A stretch of DNA of 64,000 nt. Source: Perkinsus marinus ATCC 50983 (taxonomy: Eukaryota; Perkinsozoa; Perkinsida; Perkinsidae). The translations under genes and the position numbers were made by a program. Positions 1 through 12,299 of this stretch are shown here, piece after piece (within the stretch, counting starts at the first letter, position 1; the number at the start of each line of letters is the position of its first letter). The notes beneath the pieces are model-generated. The model was not told where the DNA came from, made no database searches, and saw nothing but the letters and a program-made list of their open reading frames with translations. Location of the stretch: positions 166,417 to 230,416 of the forward strand of contig NW_003216446.1 of assembly GCF_000006405.1 (NCBI RefSeq), given 5' to 3'.

Positions 1-1117
1 GTCCGGCACATCGCAAACGTTAATTCCATTTAGCGATTTTTCTATCAGATTTCGCAGTTCATTCACATCCTTTTCCCCCTCCACAATAGGCCCCTGTGCG
101 ACGGTCAGCACCCCCAAAGAAACTCTAAATATCACACAAATTCCAAACGCCCAATAAAAATCCCAAATTCTTTTCGAAACTTCTACCGGTAAAGTCGCCG
201 TAAATAAACATAAAAACCATGAAACCGTCAGAAAAGAAAATTCGTTAAAACTTCTTTTTTCTTCTTTTAACGAGTTACATAATTCTCCCACATATCGCTC
301 CGCCAGCTCTTCCAACACCAATCGATCAATAACCGCGCCCCTCAAACTCGTATAGTAATCCGGAGCCATTTCTCCATCCTCAATGATCGCGCATAAACAA
401 CAAAATGCAATTTCTTCCGAGCATACTTCCAGCAACAACGCTCCCACATAGCTCAACCCTTGACAATACCCCACCATAGGATTCCTCACCGAATAAACTC
501 TCAAAATTCTCTTCAAAATTTTCGCTCCTCCTTTTTCCTGCCACTCCTTTTCCCCACAAAATGTTCTCGAAACGTCCAAATCGATCAGCTCGCCAAACTC
601 CCCCTCCACTTCTACCAAATTCACATAGCCCGGATTTCTATCCAATGCTATTGAACTAGCCCCCGACAGCAAAAACCATACCCCTTCCCTTATACTCCCC
701 GGTACTCCTTTTCTTGTCAATCTCTGTACCACACCTTTCGGAACGCTTATATTATTCATAATATAATGATCAACTACGCTTCGCCACCGACACTCCAAAC
801 AGGAGCAACCCCTCACATGTACCGAGCTGTTGTCGTCCGATAGGATCCTTAGCAGTTGGTCGAAAGCTCTGATGAGTTTATCAGGCCGGGAGTCTGGAGA
901 AAGGTGATTAAATCCCGATGTGTAAAAACGTCCCTTTTACGGATTTTTTCACCCATCATACTCCGACGTTTGAATAGAGATATTCTTGCTTTTTCTTCCC
1001 GAAAAATCCCACAGAAATTTTCTTTCGATCCCAACAGCCCATTATTACTAAAACTGCTCAGAAAAAATTCGCAAAAACGGGAAAAAATTCTTTTTTCCGC
1101 GAAAATGGCGTGACCCC
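1..1117 (-). CDS. TBC-domain Rab GTPase-activating protein (partial, runs off left edge)
   Basis: The minus strand reads open from about 898 to 1 in a single frame with the hallmarks of a TBC domain. An 'arginine finger' stretch IDLDVSRTFCG is followed by the 'glutamine finger' stretch MVGYCQGLSYVGALLL, then WFLCLFTATLPVEVSKR and IWDFYWAFGICVIFR. TBC proteins stimulate GTP hydrolysis by Rab GTPases and so control membrane traffic; both catalytic fingers are present here, so the protein should be active. A plausible upstream exon (about 936-1055) joins in frame through an AT-rich intron ending CTCCAG near 899. The start codon is unresolved and the C-terminal end lies outside the window. The gene is AT-rich, unlike most of the rest of the window. 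Confidence 0.78.
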
Positions 1118-1445
1118 ATTGAAAATTTTATTGCGGTTCGAACTTAAATAATTCAACCATTCCAATTTCAAATCATCTCATCATCGCAGCTCCTCTCGAA
1201 TGACATTAATTTCGCCACACATATTATACCGACACGAGCATAAATTCCTAATTTTCCATCTCATAAAAACTTCATAGTATCGCGATAAGTCTCCCCTTAA
1301 TTATCGCGAAAATTCTGACAAAATTTCTCAAAAAAATGTGATCAACTACGTGCGTTGGTGACAATATAAAGATTCCGAGTAAATTCTTATCGGCTACTAT
1401 ACACTTCCAACCGAATTTCTACGATTCGTCGAGAAACTCCCGAGC

Positions 1446-4366
1446 TCAGCTGAGGGAAGCAAACACATATTCCAATACTAAAATTTCTCCAAAACTCTTT
1501 CCCCCGTTACTACTCTTTATAATAACAACCGCATCCAACTTCTCCTTCACACCAACATCAGCGCACCACCTCACAAATACAAATACTCCATTAACAAGTC
1601 CATGAAAGACTCTCCCTCCCTCTCCAGCAGATACCATAAATTCCCGCAAAAATTTTCCGTTATTTCTCCTACAAATTTCCCCAAATTTTTCCTCGATTTT
1701 CCCTCCACGTAATTCCTTCGGTACCGCTCGGCCGTCCAAACGTTCATAAATCCTCCTCACAATCTCAGCCGACTCATCCTCCTCATGTGCATGCGTGCAA
1801 AGATATCCTCCCGACGAAGCCGACGATTCGACCATAGGCAAGCGACCACACTCTGGAAACTCAATAACAAACTTCGAAAAAAAGTACCAACCCGGAAAAA
1901 GATGAGAGAAAAAATTTTCAAAAGCAGAGAAAAAAATTTTCAGGTCATCGCTGATTACAGTACTTGCTTATTTGGAAATTTCCCAGCCCATAAGAAAATA
2001 ATTTCACCAAAAAATTCACAAAATCTGTGATAACCAACTGAGTTGGTAAAATAATTGAAACTCGATCAAATATTATTATCAAAAATCTCATCTAGATTAA
2101 AATGCCAAATTTCCTCAATACCATTCTTCGAGCAACTCCTCCTCATAAAAATTCACTCCAACACATTCCCAACCACCAGCATAGAAACGTTTGCTTACAG
2201 TAAGGAACATCATCAACTGTACTAAATCGGACCTCATCCGTATCTTCCACCCTCAAGCTTTGGATACCATTTCCCTCCGTATTACCTCCCTAACCCTCCC
2301 CATTTTTTCGCCGCATCCTTCTTTTTCCAACTCTTCGAATAAATCATCAAATTCCTCACCGTCGTCGCTCCCCGTAGTCATCGCTACCACAATTTCGTCA
2401 ATTTTTCCCGAAATTTTTTCCGTTCGCTCCGCTAAAGCATCATCAACCATTTCTTTTTTCAAATCAACGACCAAACTCCCCATCGCTTCAACCATCGCTC
2501 CTGCGCTCTCCACAAGAAATAAATCATCATCATCAAAATTCAGCAAATCGTCATCGTCCTCATCTACTAGATCAGGAGCTCCTAAAAACGAAAAAAATGG
2601 AAAAAAATCAGGAAAAAATTTTATTCACCATCTTCTTTTTCCTCCCTTGCTCTCCTCACTGCAGTGCTCAACTCCTCCAACGCGTCTTCTATACACTTTA
2701 CATGTCTTGTCACTATTTTTCGACACGCACTTGCAGGCCCCAACGACATTTTCTTTACACGTTGAATACGCTCTAGAATAACACCGCCTGAAATAAATAA
2801 AAAATTCCCTCAAAAAAACTGGAAAAAATCCATAAAATTTGACGAATTTCATCCAATAAAATCCCGAAGAAACGACAAAAAATTCAATTTCAATTCCAAA
2901 GACAACAATTTCTACCACAATTTCCTCCCCAAATATTACATATCCTGCTAACAGCTGCTCTATTTCGCACTGCCGCCTCACTCAGCTTCTCCACTTGCTT
3001 GTCAATATCATCACCCAAGGCAGCCACTTCAGCAACCAAACACTTCCCTCCTAAAAAAATTATAAAATTCAAGAATGATATTTTTCCTATTAAAATTCCC
3101 ACAGGAAAGTCAGTAAATATTATAATTTCTATCACGTGGAGAGTAGTGGAGACATGATGACACAATTTGCCATTTATGCCAGAGGACATAATAGGTTGCT
3201 GCCAATCCGGAGCCGATCCCGGCAGTGCTTGGGACAGTTGTTCCGTCGCGGTGAGCAAAACCGCTTTCCTTCGTGTTGCACGCATACACAAAAGATTCTG
3301 TCCCCTAGCGTTTCGCTAGGAACATTGCCATCATTATTCACTAACATGTACAACTTCTCCTTTCTTAAGTTCGCCTTAACTTTTGTTCAAAAAAGTTTTA
3401 CTACAGATTTTTTATTCAAAAAATCCACGCGAAAAAATTTTTGCTTTTTTGGAAAATTTTTGAGAATTCCTCCACAAGGTGTTTAACGACAGTGATTTAA
3501 TTTAGCATTTCAAAATCGTCGAAATTTTTCCTTTCAAATTGCAAACACGAGCATCAGCTAATACAATCGCATTGATTAATTTCCCAACACCTCCCCCTCC
3601 CCTTAGTATCACCCTTCAAGGCAACTGCCGTCATACACGTGCATAAAACCCCAAACGTGTTGGCGACCTCCCGACCAACCGGTGTGAGGATGGTAGACAC
3701 TTCCTCGTCACTTTCAAGTTGGGCACAGAAACATCCAAACTTTACAATGCTGCGCTGAAAAAAACATCGTTAGACGATTTTCCCCGTGTAAAAACGACCC
3801 TAAAAACAAATAATTCCTAACGGTCGGAATTATATAAAACACAAAACCATTAAAATCTCAACTTCTCATTGATGCGCTAAAACGAAAGGAAGAGAAAAAA
3901 AACTAATAAATTCGCAAGAAAAAAATCCCACTTTTTCCTGTCGAAAAAAACCTGAAATTTTCCCTAAATGCACAGCCGAAAAATTTATCAGCTAAATTTT
4001 TCCCTTCCACCTTGAAAGCATCCGCCTCTCGAATAAGCTTATCCCTGGTGACGTCAACAGTAACCTTAGACTGGCCCTCAGAACTACTACCAACATACTC
4101 CGGCACTTCTGATACGTCAACACCTGAAAATTACATAAAATTAATCACCATTATGTAAGTGAAAAAATATTCAATTTTTCGAAAATTCCCAAAATATTTC
4201 TACCTGGACAAGTTGTTTTAGTAGGAAAATTCACAAATTTCAACGCCTTGAAAAATCTCAGGAAATTTATGATCATAAAAATCAGCATAATGGCAACATC
4301 AATTCTCTTACGCCCCTTACGTAGCTTCCGCCAGATCCCCTCAGTGTTGATGATTTTGTTGGACAT
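1446..4366 (-). CDS. Hypothetical multi-exon protein with N-terminal membrane segment and coiled-coil regions
   Basis: A series of minus-strand coding blocks in AT-rich DNA probably forms one gene. The likely first exon (4366-4205) starts MSNKIINTEGIWRKLRKG and carries a hydrophobic stretch IMLIFMIINFLRFF. Later blocks near 4100-3950, 3757-3630, 3290-3130, 3056-2935, 2790-2630, 2580-2253 and 1841-1446 are rich in charged, helix-forming residues, for example an acidic run around 2520-2560 and VIRRIYERLD-like helices. The last block ends at a TGA at 1446. Exon joins were not fixed by homology, so the exact protein is uncertain, and I do not recognise the family. It lies just upstream of the TBC gene on the same strand; two genes rather than one is my reading because of the stop at 1446. 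Confidence 0.45.
2228..2268 (+). repeat. Hairpin introner-like element, copy 1
   Basis: CGGACCT, then GTATCTT, a short loop and GGATACC. It lies where the minus-strand reading frame of the surrounding gene closes (about 2253), as expected for an intron, but this intron's borders are not resolved. Confidence 0.6.
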
Positions 4367-4418
4367 TATTAACCCCTACGATACATTCACACAACACGAC
4401 TTAGGCAAAAATAATGAA

Positions 4419-4552
4419 ATCAATGGAGTTTCACAACCCGTTTTACGCGAAGTGGCGTCGTAAAACTCGGTGAAAAACGCGATATTCGCGGTGATATGCA
4501 GTAGTCGTGAAATATGTTTTTCACATCACTAGGGTGGTGAAACTCCATTGAT
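4419..4552. mobile_element. MITE-like foldback element, about 134 bp
   Basis: The two ends are inverted repeats of 21 bases with one mismatch: ATCAATGGAGTTTCACAACC at the left, and its mirror at 4532-4552. The interior (TTTTACGCGAAGTGGCG onward) has no coding potential. The similarity of the ends continues a few bases outwards with mismatches, so the exact limits and target duplication are unclear. Confidence 0.65.
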
Positions 4553-4875
4553 ATCATATTAACCCTCGTCTCTTACTCGAACACGCTTAATACGGAATTA
4601 CCATGTATTGCGTCTCACTCGGTGATGATTACAAATGGTATGGTATCGGTAAAATTAAAATCCATCGCCTTACAGCATCTCAAGTCACGTCTTGGAATAC
4701 AACACAACTCCTAATTACTTTCCCAACAATTTCTTTATAGATTTCATCGATACCAACCGTCCAAGAGTATCCCTCATCTCTCTCACCACAGGAACCTCGC
4801 AGGTTCGAATCCCACAGACTACAATCAGCTCGAAAAGAAGACATGCACGAAAAACTTTTAATGACGGAAAAATGT

Positions 4876-4950
4876 CCTACCCGGGGATCGAACCCGGTCC
4901 AAACTCCAGGGTAGCGACTGATGCCTGGTCTATTGACTTAATCAATAGAC
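4876..4950 (-). repeat. tRNA T-arm-like sequence followed by a perfect 9-bp-arm inverted repeat
   Basis: On the minus strand 4881-4897 reads CCGGG TTCGATC CCCGG, a perfect T-arm (5-bp stem, 7-base loop), followed by GGTAGGAC and a T run like a Pol III terminator. No matching 5' acceptor or normal anticodon arm is present, so it is not a functional tRNA gene. At 4928-4950 GTCTATTGA and TCAATAGAC face each other. A second B-box-like GGTTCGAATCCC lies at about 4803 on the plus strand. The rest of 4560-5220 shows nothing I can support as a gene. Confidence 0.45.
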
Positions 4951-5225
4951 GGGGGCTAAGCGAGCATCGCCCCGATAGTAGCGAGCTGAGCCGATATAAT
5001 AATAACAGCAGCCACGGCTTATTAGCTCGCCTTACTACTCATAACCCGCCTTCTACCTTACCATACTTATGCGATTCTCTTCCACTCAAAGGCGACGACT
5101 TTAAACTTGTCGAGAGGTGATAAATTCCTCCCAGTGAAGTGTATTATGAAGTTTTCGTTTTCTTAGGGTGGAAGAACACAAACCGTTGATATGACAATAA
5201 GAATCGCGATAATCATTAACATTCA

Positions 5226-6307
5226 TCATTCCATGCCATGGACCAGGCGATCAACAACGGCAGCTCTTCTCCTTATAGGAGGATGATGACGATTAAAGAG
5301 AATCGATCCAAGCATATCTCTGAGGTCGGGCACATAGTGAGGATTAACGTCAGTTCTGAACCTGATGATCAACCGAGCATTAACCGTCATTAGAGATGGA
5401 GAAAAAATCCAACGGTTCACGGCAATAGTATTTGCATTAGCAGCGAAGGCGTAATGGTAGTCCGAGACTTTAGTACAGCACGTCATCAGTGTGGAGGAGG
5501 AGAATATGCACATGGTCAACCACATGTGTTGGCGATGACAACATGAGATTTCTGAGGAAATTTTGGTGATTCTTTGCTAATTTCTGTGGGTTTTTAACTC
5601 CTTCACAAACTCCTATGAATAGCGAGCTCAGGTGAGGAAAATAATCATATATTTTCGTAATGTACGTTACACCACTTGCCGTACCAGAGCCCGAGAAGTG
5701 AGTATGCCATACACGCAGAGCACTGACAATTCAACTACAACTACCCAAGTTTCCTCAAGATCTACTAGATCAACCTTCACCGTTATCTCAACAGCAACAG
5801 AAAGCCAACCTCCACCTGATGATGTTGGACAATCCTCACCTCCGCCGACGCTGATAAAAATCGTCTATCTGCAAGTGCTGCTTTCCATGTCGATACAGCT
5901 TTCTAGGACCGCGCGACATGAAACTACTTTCCGTTACTTTGGTACCAGTGAGGACTCCAAATTGCGACTTGAGAACCTATAACTCAACTCTAGTTCCTAA
6001 ACACGGCAGTGCTCCTCACGTGGATGGGGTTGCAGTTAAACCAGTCGAAAAGCAGAGATTCCTGAGCTTCCGAAAATGTCACATCGGCAACTTCAGACTC
6101 GCCCTTAGCCCTCCAAGGCATGTTGAAGATAATCGCCAAACATAATCTACATAAGACCGACTGCACCAACTTTTCATCAGTTGTTCACGACTCGTGAACA
6201 GTTAAATCGAGATAATCTCAAATCATAACTACATATACGCCGCTTCCCAGCGGAAAGTTTCTACGCAATGAGGGTATAAAACGTAATCATGAACAACACA
6301 AAAACGA
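5226..6307. other. Gene-poor stretch, weak open frames only
   Basis: A 99-codon minus-strand frame (5525-5226) and two plus-strand frames (5632-5982, 5918-6145) have no recognisable motif and no convincing exon borders. They may be exons of the membrane-protein gene to the right, or chance. Confidence 0.3.
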
Positions 6308-7789
6308 TCCCAAGTACTCACAGATAAGCTCCACAAGCTGCAACAGTAACGGTCGCGATATTCGGCGCTGTCGCCCTATCATCCCTCCATAACCAATACA
6401 CCGGAGCCGATGCCACTGCGCCAATGACGAAGGTCCACAGTATCAACGCGCATAAATCCAACCTACTTACTCACTTTCAGCACCTCGTAGATCGCGCTCG
6501 CCATGTTGATCGATTTGAAGTTCGAACCGACCCACCTGTGACTGTAATATATCCTCACCTTCGACATCCTCAGATGTAGTATCTTCTGAGAGACGTACAT
6601 AAATGCTGACCAGCCGATCATATTAATAAAGATAGTGGGGACTACACTCGAGTGTGACACAGTGAATAAGAAGAACATACACCTGATATGACGCTCAATA
6701 GCTGCCGAGAGTAACGCATCATCGATACGTAAGGCAGTTTGCGATCATTAGAGAGTAATCCCAAGCCAACCACATCGGACTAGGCTCGAGGAGCGTCTCT
6801 GCTGATGAGGCCGTTATAGTGGAGTCTCTTTTCGCGCGGATGTACCTGAATGAACAAAACCATCATAGAACATGCTCTCTTCTATGCTCACATGAACCAT
6901 AGCCTCAGCACGTATCCCCCTAATGCAAAACCAATATATGGTAGAAGGAGCGTCGCCGGCCATAGCATGTGGTATCTGATGACACCACTGAATGCCTTTG
7001 AGTGAGAGTGAATACTCCCACATTAGTGAGGAAATGCGCATCTCCACAGCGAAGGCTTCAAGGGAAGCTGTCTGCAGCACAGTACTCAACAGGCTCCAGA
7101 TCCTGAATCATGCAGAACCAGTGATGAATACACCAAAGTTCTCAAATATATGAAATAAACCTAGCGTCGATATTGTGATATTCCTCGATGGAATTCAGCT
7201 CCTCAGGTGGGTTCGTGACAGCCGCAGAAATGAAGTGCTATGAGAAAATTTTGCGAAGTTTAATGGAGTGATGGAGTAGCATGAATCGAGCAGACTCACT
7301 CATTTCCATCGGCCACGCGACACTCATACGCAGCCACAGCCGCACTAAAGATGAGGTTGAAGAGGGATAGCGGGAAATTCGCCATCAAGATTATAATGTC
7401 CGCGCCGTTCTCTCGGTGGGCCCCGGCAGAATTAGCTGTTGCATACAAGGCTTCCCCGAGGAGTGTGTTACCTGACAGCTGACTATCGTACGATGCGACA
7501 AACGAATGCTCACAAAGAGAGATCAGAAGGCCGAGTAAAACGGGTTCGATACCACTCGGAGTGATTCCAGCCTCGCCGATGAAGGTGAAAACGTATCTAA
7601 AGCAGCGACTCGTATAGTCTGAGAATAATCAGCAGTGCCCTCATTACATGCAGAAGGGCGTGAAGAAGATGGCGATGTAAATGATGAAGGTAAGCAGAAG
7701 CGTGAGGAGGCCTTTCAAGAGTCGGAGTGAGAATGATCGCCAGCTCACGTGGAGACTGAATAGAGGAATAAATCACTTCTCATTTCATT
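6308..7789 (-). CDS. Multi-pass membrane protein, unidentified (exon blocks)
   Basis: Minus-strand coding blocks carry clear membrane helices. Block 7770-7650 reads RLLKGLLTLLLTFIIYIAIF before FTPFC. Block 7600-7290 holds YVFTFIGEAGITPSGIE, then PVLLGLLISLCEHSF, and later ADIIILMANFPLSLFNLIF. Block 7089-6814 is soluble. Block 6678-6463 has VPTIFINMIGWSAFMYVSQ, and block 6440-6308 has LILWTFVIGAVASAPVYWLW before a stop. Borders such as TTTAG before ATACG near 7597 resemble the acceptors used elsewhere in the window. It could be the C-terminal part of the gene at 9733-11635, separated by transposon debris. I cannot name the family. Confidence 0.4.
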
Positions 7790-8193
7790 AACTCGGCGTT
7801 AGTTCAACGAAGATTACGGAGGACGTGTGGAACAATCTCAACAAAGACAGCCCAGGCTGTAGGGAATTGACCCGGACCGGACCGGGGCCGTCATTGTTTA
7901 GACGCGGCGCCACATCACTTGGACCCCACTGATATCGAACTCGATAGTATTCGGGAAAGTGATCTAATCAGCGACTCGCAACACATACAGGAATGGAAAC
8001 GCTGCTGTGCGTAAGGAATATATAGTATGAATGCACCGGTACGTCGAACAGCCCGTTATCTTGGTAATCAGCCTCCGAGAGGCTATAGCTCTGTAGACAA
8101 GAGCGTCTTAATCGCCCTCCGGAGGCAGAGGAGCTTCCATTGCTTCCTTCTACTGATCGACCACAAATCACATTCCGCTGTAAAGTTTTAACA

Positions 8194-8787
8194 TCAGGTT
8201 TGTGATATACTTGTGATGATTAAATCACTCGTCAGTTCTCCTCCCGACATACCATTATGTCCTTGGCAAGAAGAGCGTTGTGGTGTGCGAAGCAGCCAAT
8301 GCTGAGAGCATATGGTTAGACAAAGAACCTCTGTTGATATGTGCTGCTGGGCAGTCTCAGAATCTCGCTGAGTAATCAGCGCTTTGGCAACAATCTTGCT
8401 GGCGCTCGTCATGTTTGTGGCGTTGTCAGTCATCATTCCGCCCATGACACATGTCTGGATACCAACGGTATCGGCTCATCTGAGCCTCATCATCAATCGT
8501 TACATCGCATCACTCAGTCTCCAATGCACCAACCAGCCGCGGCTACTGACGAACTGGTTTCAGCCCGAAGAGGCAGTTCGCTGGAAGCCAACTGCTTCCC
8601 GAGGATGTTTCATCAAACGTTTCACAGGTAAAGCGGTCACCGTAGTCCCTGTCTTCTCACCATTGACTGGAAATCTCCATGATCGCAACTTCTCACCAAT
8701 GGCTTTCACTGCTATCCCTTTGCGGTTTCCATCATAGCATTTCCGAAGCCAGTACTGCAATACATTTAAGTTCACTCTGGATCCCAC
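8194..8787 (-). mobile_element. Remnant of a hAT-type transposase gene
   Basis: A minus-strand frame starting at 8445 reads GGMMTDNATNMTSASKIVAK, which matches the 'vTDNAsNM..A' signature of hAT/DUF659 transposases (established family feature). The upstream block 8787-8560 (CYDGNRKGIAVKAIGEKLRS) would precede it in such a protein. The pieces are short and out of register with each other, so this is a degraded copy. Two non-autonomous elements with hAT hallmarks lie at 54.8 and 57.0 kb. Confidence 0.42.
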
Positions 8788-8799
8788 TCTGGGGTTCCC

Positions 8800-9730
8800 A
8801 GGGCTTGATTCTCGGACCGGGAATCCTGAGTCTCGTATTCCTATATCATTATGCTTGCCTGCTCTGGAGCTCAGTAGAGTCGCCGAAATGAGTAACTCAT
8901 CAGGAACCTCTTATATAAGGTGGCCGCAAAGATCGAGTCAGCGTCTTCGAGCTTCACTAAGCTCATAATGGGCGAAGAGGAGTGTTTGCAGTGTTGTGAC
9001 CAATGGACTCATCAAGTAAACTGTAGTGATAATCACTCTTATGATCACGTAAGTTACGTGACGTAACTGCCACCCAATAATCATAGTGCGGTTGTGATTT
9101 TTGACGCAGGGGTGCTCCTCAGCACATCACAGTGAGGCGGCTATTACGGTCGCTTCCGTTGAGCGAAGCTAGATCTATTATAGATCTATAGGCCTACTAT
9201 AGATCACCTATAGTAGGCCTAGTCTTTATGGATGGCAGTTTTGACAGCATCTTGGTCCGCTAAACTGCTTTCGAAGGACGCAAATGATGGATCACCTGTT
9301 CCAGTGGATGTTCACCGGTTCTGCATAAATTCTGCGGACCGTAACCTCATGATCTGTCCCCGAGGCGGCTCCGACATACGAGAAGCTGGTGATGCCTGTC
9401 AATGATCATGTCAACCAGCAGCTGGTTACCAGCTTCAATCGCGGAGAGCTAGTAAACTCAGCTCTCTTTTCCCAACTAATAAATTCTGAGTTGAGGGGTC
9501 GCATTGAGTCCGTTACCGCTGAAATTACTGTCTCTTACTAAGAGACTCTTAGACTGAGAGTCTGGTCGCTAAGACTTAGAGTGATGGGACCATTGCTTTG
9601 AATACGAATTTTTGTGAAGCATGCGAATGCTCAAAACCGGATAGCATGTCAGGACTAATCGAAGGTGTCACCCAGGGGGACTCACCCTGTAAGGTTTTTA
9701 ATACGTCTTACGGTAGAACGAGGTTATAAG
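8800..9730. other. Non-coding stretch with palindromes
   Basis: I see no gene. At 9189-9221 a 14-base arm TAGGCCTACTATAG is mirrored by CTATAGTAGGCCTA across 5 bases. Around 9530-9590 several copies of AGACTCTTAG and its mirror occur. Confidence 0.5.
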
Positions 9731-9732
9731 TT

Positions 9733-11635
9733 CTATTCCGACGGTAAAGCGAACACTAGCTGATACTCACACATCGCTTTCTCTCGTTCGGCTATAGTGT
9801 TAAACACGGCGAAGGCGATACCGGTACCCTCCAGCTCCAGTAGCATTCCACGAACATCATCGAGCGTGTATCTGAGAGAACCATGAGGGCGAACTACTGG
9901 AGGCCCTCCAGTGGAGGGACTCGAGAAAATTGCTGTGGGATAAAGGATCCTAGACTGATAGCACTCCTCGGGCAGAGCCACTGGGGACATCTCTCGGCCT
10001 CCATCCTGGCTGTAACTCCACCGAGATGGCGGAGAACCCACCAGTGACCCTGTCAAAGGTACGTCAGAGGACCGCACTGTTGAGCTCTTTGTACCATGTG
10101 CCGAATCACCTCTGGTGGCAATGGCCAAGCTACGTCGTGAAGAGTTTAGCGTCGCATCGTGCATCATCTCAAAATGCTGCAGATGTGTATCACAGAGCTT
10201 TTCTATAATATCGGTCTTGTCGATGTACCTACATCGGCATAGTCCGGCCGCCAGCTCTATCAGCATCGAAAACGTCGATTCGAAACCTGATGCCTCATCA
10301 ACACCAGTTCACCTGTAGGCGATGCTAACACCGACGGGCTCCACCCCAGTTCGCTCTGCTAAGATCGAAATGAGAGTATCTTGATCCGTGGCGCTCGGTG
10401 GGAGACCATCGAGCTGGAGAGCGAAGTCTTCCATAGTACAGTGCCGGGAGCGGAAAGATTCTACAGTGTCCCTAGGGAGGAGAACAAAAAGTGACTCACC
10501 GTTTTTCAGTGAATGAGATCCATCCAAAAGTTGGGAGAGGTTTACCTTTGATGGACTGCGAAGATGACAGATATGACGAAAGTCATCACGGCAATGAGCG
10601 ATCCTACCATTACCCTGGAAAAGGACGAGTTTTACCAGCAATGATTATGCGATGTGCAAGGTGAGCGGAAGTACCACTGTAGAACCAGAGTTACGACGCC
10701 GCCAGATCATGTGATAACGGAATTTCCGTGAACCATCTCACATTACTGCGCATCAGCATAGTGTATGACAGCTATCCTAGCAGCTTCAGAGAGCTGTAGT
10801 TCGGCACAATCTTGCTGGTCCAAGTATCTCGAGAATCGGCAACTGCTGGATTGAGTGACAATTCAGGGGCTCCAGGTGGGGGACGGCTCAACAAGGATAG
10901 CTTACAAGCTACTTCAGACAGAATATGTATAGAAACCTTCGAACCCATCTCGCCTCGAGCCTCAGGCCTACAACTTCGAAGTTCGAGGGATGCAAAAAGG
11001 CAAACCAATTAGGGAGAATGTTATTGACATCGCCATCAATTTTAATTTCATGTTATCAATACTTGTTATGCATAAGTTGACGATGTCAACTGGTTTCTCT
11101 GGGGAACTGCGAGAAATACAGGTTTCATTTTCTCGAAGAAAAAGTACGTCGGGTAACTACTAGAGTACCCGGTATCTGTAATTGATGTTGGAAATTATCA
11201 TTATTTATCTGATGCTCTCTCGTTACCGCGTTTACGAGTCCTACTCAGTTACGATTGTAACAATTTGTGGAAATGAGTCATTTGACAACTAGCAACAATC
11301 ATAACTACCGCGAATAGCATCACAGTGTCTTTTAAATGAGACTGTGATGCTGCTCGCCGATAATGATGTCAGAAGAATCACAAGAACTGTCTATCGCTCT
11401 GAGTAAACTCCGAGCAAGAGTAACTCTGACAAGATCCTCACAATTCATTCACTTACATTCCGAAATAATTCAAGGCAGCTCTTCTCTGAATCACCGCATA
11501 TCCCACGGCTAATATTGTGAAAAAAACAGCGATGAATACTAGCCAGTTGTAGTACCTGAAGATGGATGCGACAAATCCGCATGAGTCCACGAAGCGACAA
11601 CCCCGAGATTTTCCATGCACGACTGCCATTGGCAA
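9733..11635 (-). CDS. Membrane-associated protein, possibly TMEM63/OSCA-like
   Basis: Three minus-strand blocks look coding. Block 11635-11453 has one membrane helix (YYNWLVFIAVFFTILAVGYAV) and ends at a GTAAGT donor. Block 10641-10319 contains DFALQLDGLPPSATDQDTL and VEPVGVSIAY; block 10256-9733 contains DIIEKLCDTHLQHFEMM and GTGIAFAVFNTIAEREKAM. An intron at about 10255-10317 (GTGAACTGG to GCTGATAG) joins the last two in frame. A 'xVxGLPP' opening followed by an 'AFVVFNT' strand is reminiscent of the cytosolic domain of TMEM63/OSCA channels, but the match is by eye and weak. A generic RRM-like domain protein is the alternative. Confidence 0.35.
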
Positions 11636-11888
11636 TTCGCCAACAATAACTTGAGAGCTAATATACGCTTATACGCAATACTTCAGTCAGTGAGGAGGAA
11701 TAGGAGACCAAAAGTGGTTGTATAACAACCTATGATGGCTGCACGAGCAGTATTCATCTCGTAGGTTGGTATGATACATCAAAGGAGTTATCGCTACTGT
11801 AGAGAGAGTGCTCCCGGGGCGCAGCTCCAGATCGGATAATAGAGGGCGGTCGGAGGCACTACCTCACGCAGGTTGTAAAACTCTGCTT

Positions 11889-12290
11889 TCAAAATGATCG
11901 ACTTAAGTCGACGATTATCGTTGAATGACACATTCTGTCAGCCAAGCTCTTCAGTGCATCCTGCACTGTGCAGTTTCCTCTCCAGGCAACTATGAAGTTT
12001 TTCACCAGGACTGAGACAGTTGTGCCTGGTTGGATCCTGCCTTGCTTGAAGCTACTGTTGACCGCTTCGATGGCGTTGTTGTGTCTGGGTACCGTTGTAC
12101 CAGGTAACCTGGCGTCCCAAAAGCGGAAGGGCAAGACTGGCTCCGGGGTGTACTGTGCCACCCCATCCCTGAACGACACTTCGAACCCCTCCAACAATTC
12201 CCTCAAGTCGGAGTTGAATTTATTTCTTAAGGTAGACACACTGTGCCCAGACAAAGACCCCCCAAGGGGGAACCCCGCAACACCCCCCAA
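11889..12290 (-). mobile_element. Transposase fragment, MULE-like
   Basis: A 133-codon minus-strand frame contains WDARLPGTTVPRHNNAIEAV followed by NSSFKQGR and VLVKNFIVAWRGN. The 'NN.iE..ns.lk' arrangement near the C-terminus is typical of MULE/FLYWCH-type transposases. No terminal repeats were found. It sits in the palindrome-rich, gene-poor zone. Confidence 0.4.
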
Positions 12291-12299
12291 GACCTGGCA

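Noticed and set aside
4876-4950. Functional tRNA gene on the minus strand
   Set aside because: The T-arm and terminator-like Ts are good, but no acceptor partner and no 7-base anticodon loop can be formed.
7968-8171. Short minus-strand frame as an exon
   Set aside because: There are no motif and no convincing splice sites; it lies in the palindrome-rich zone next to a transposase remnant.
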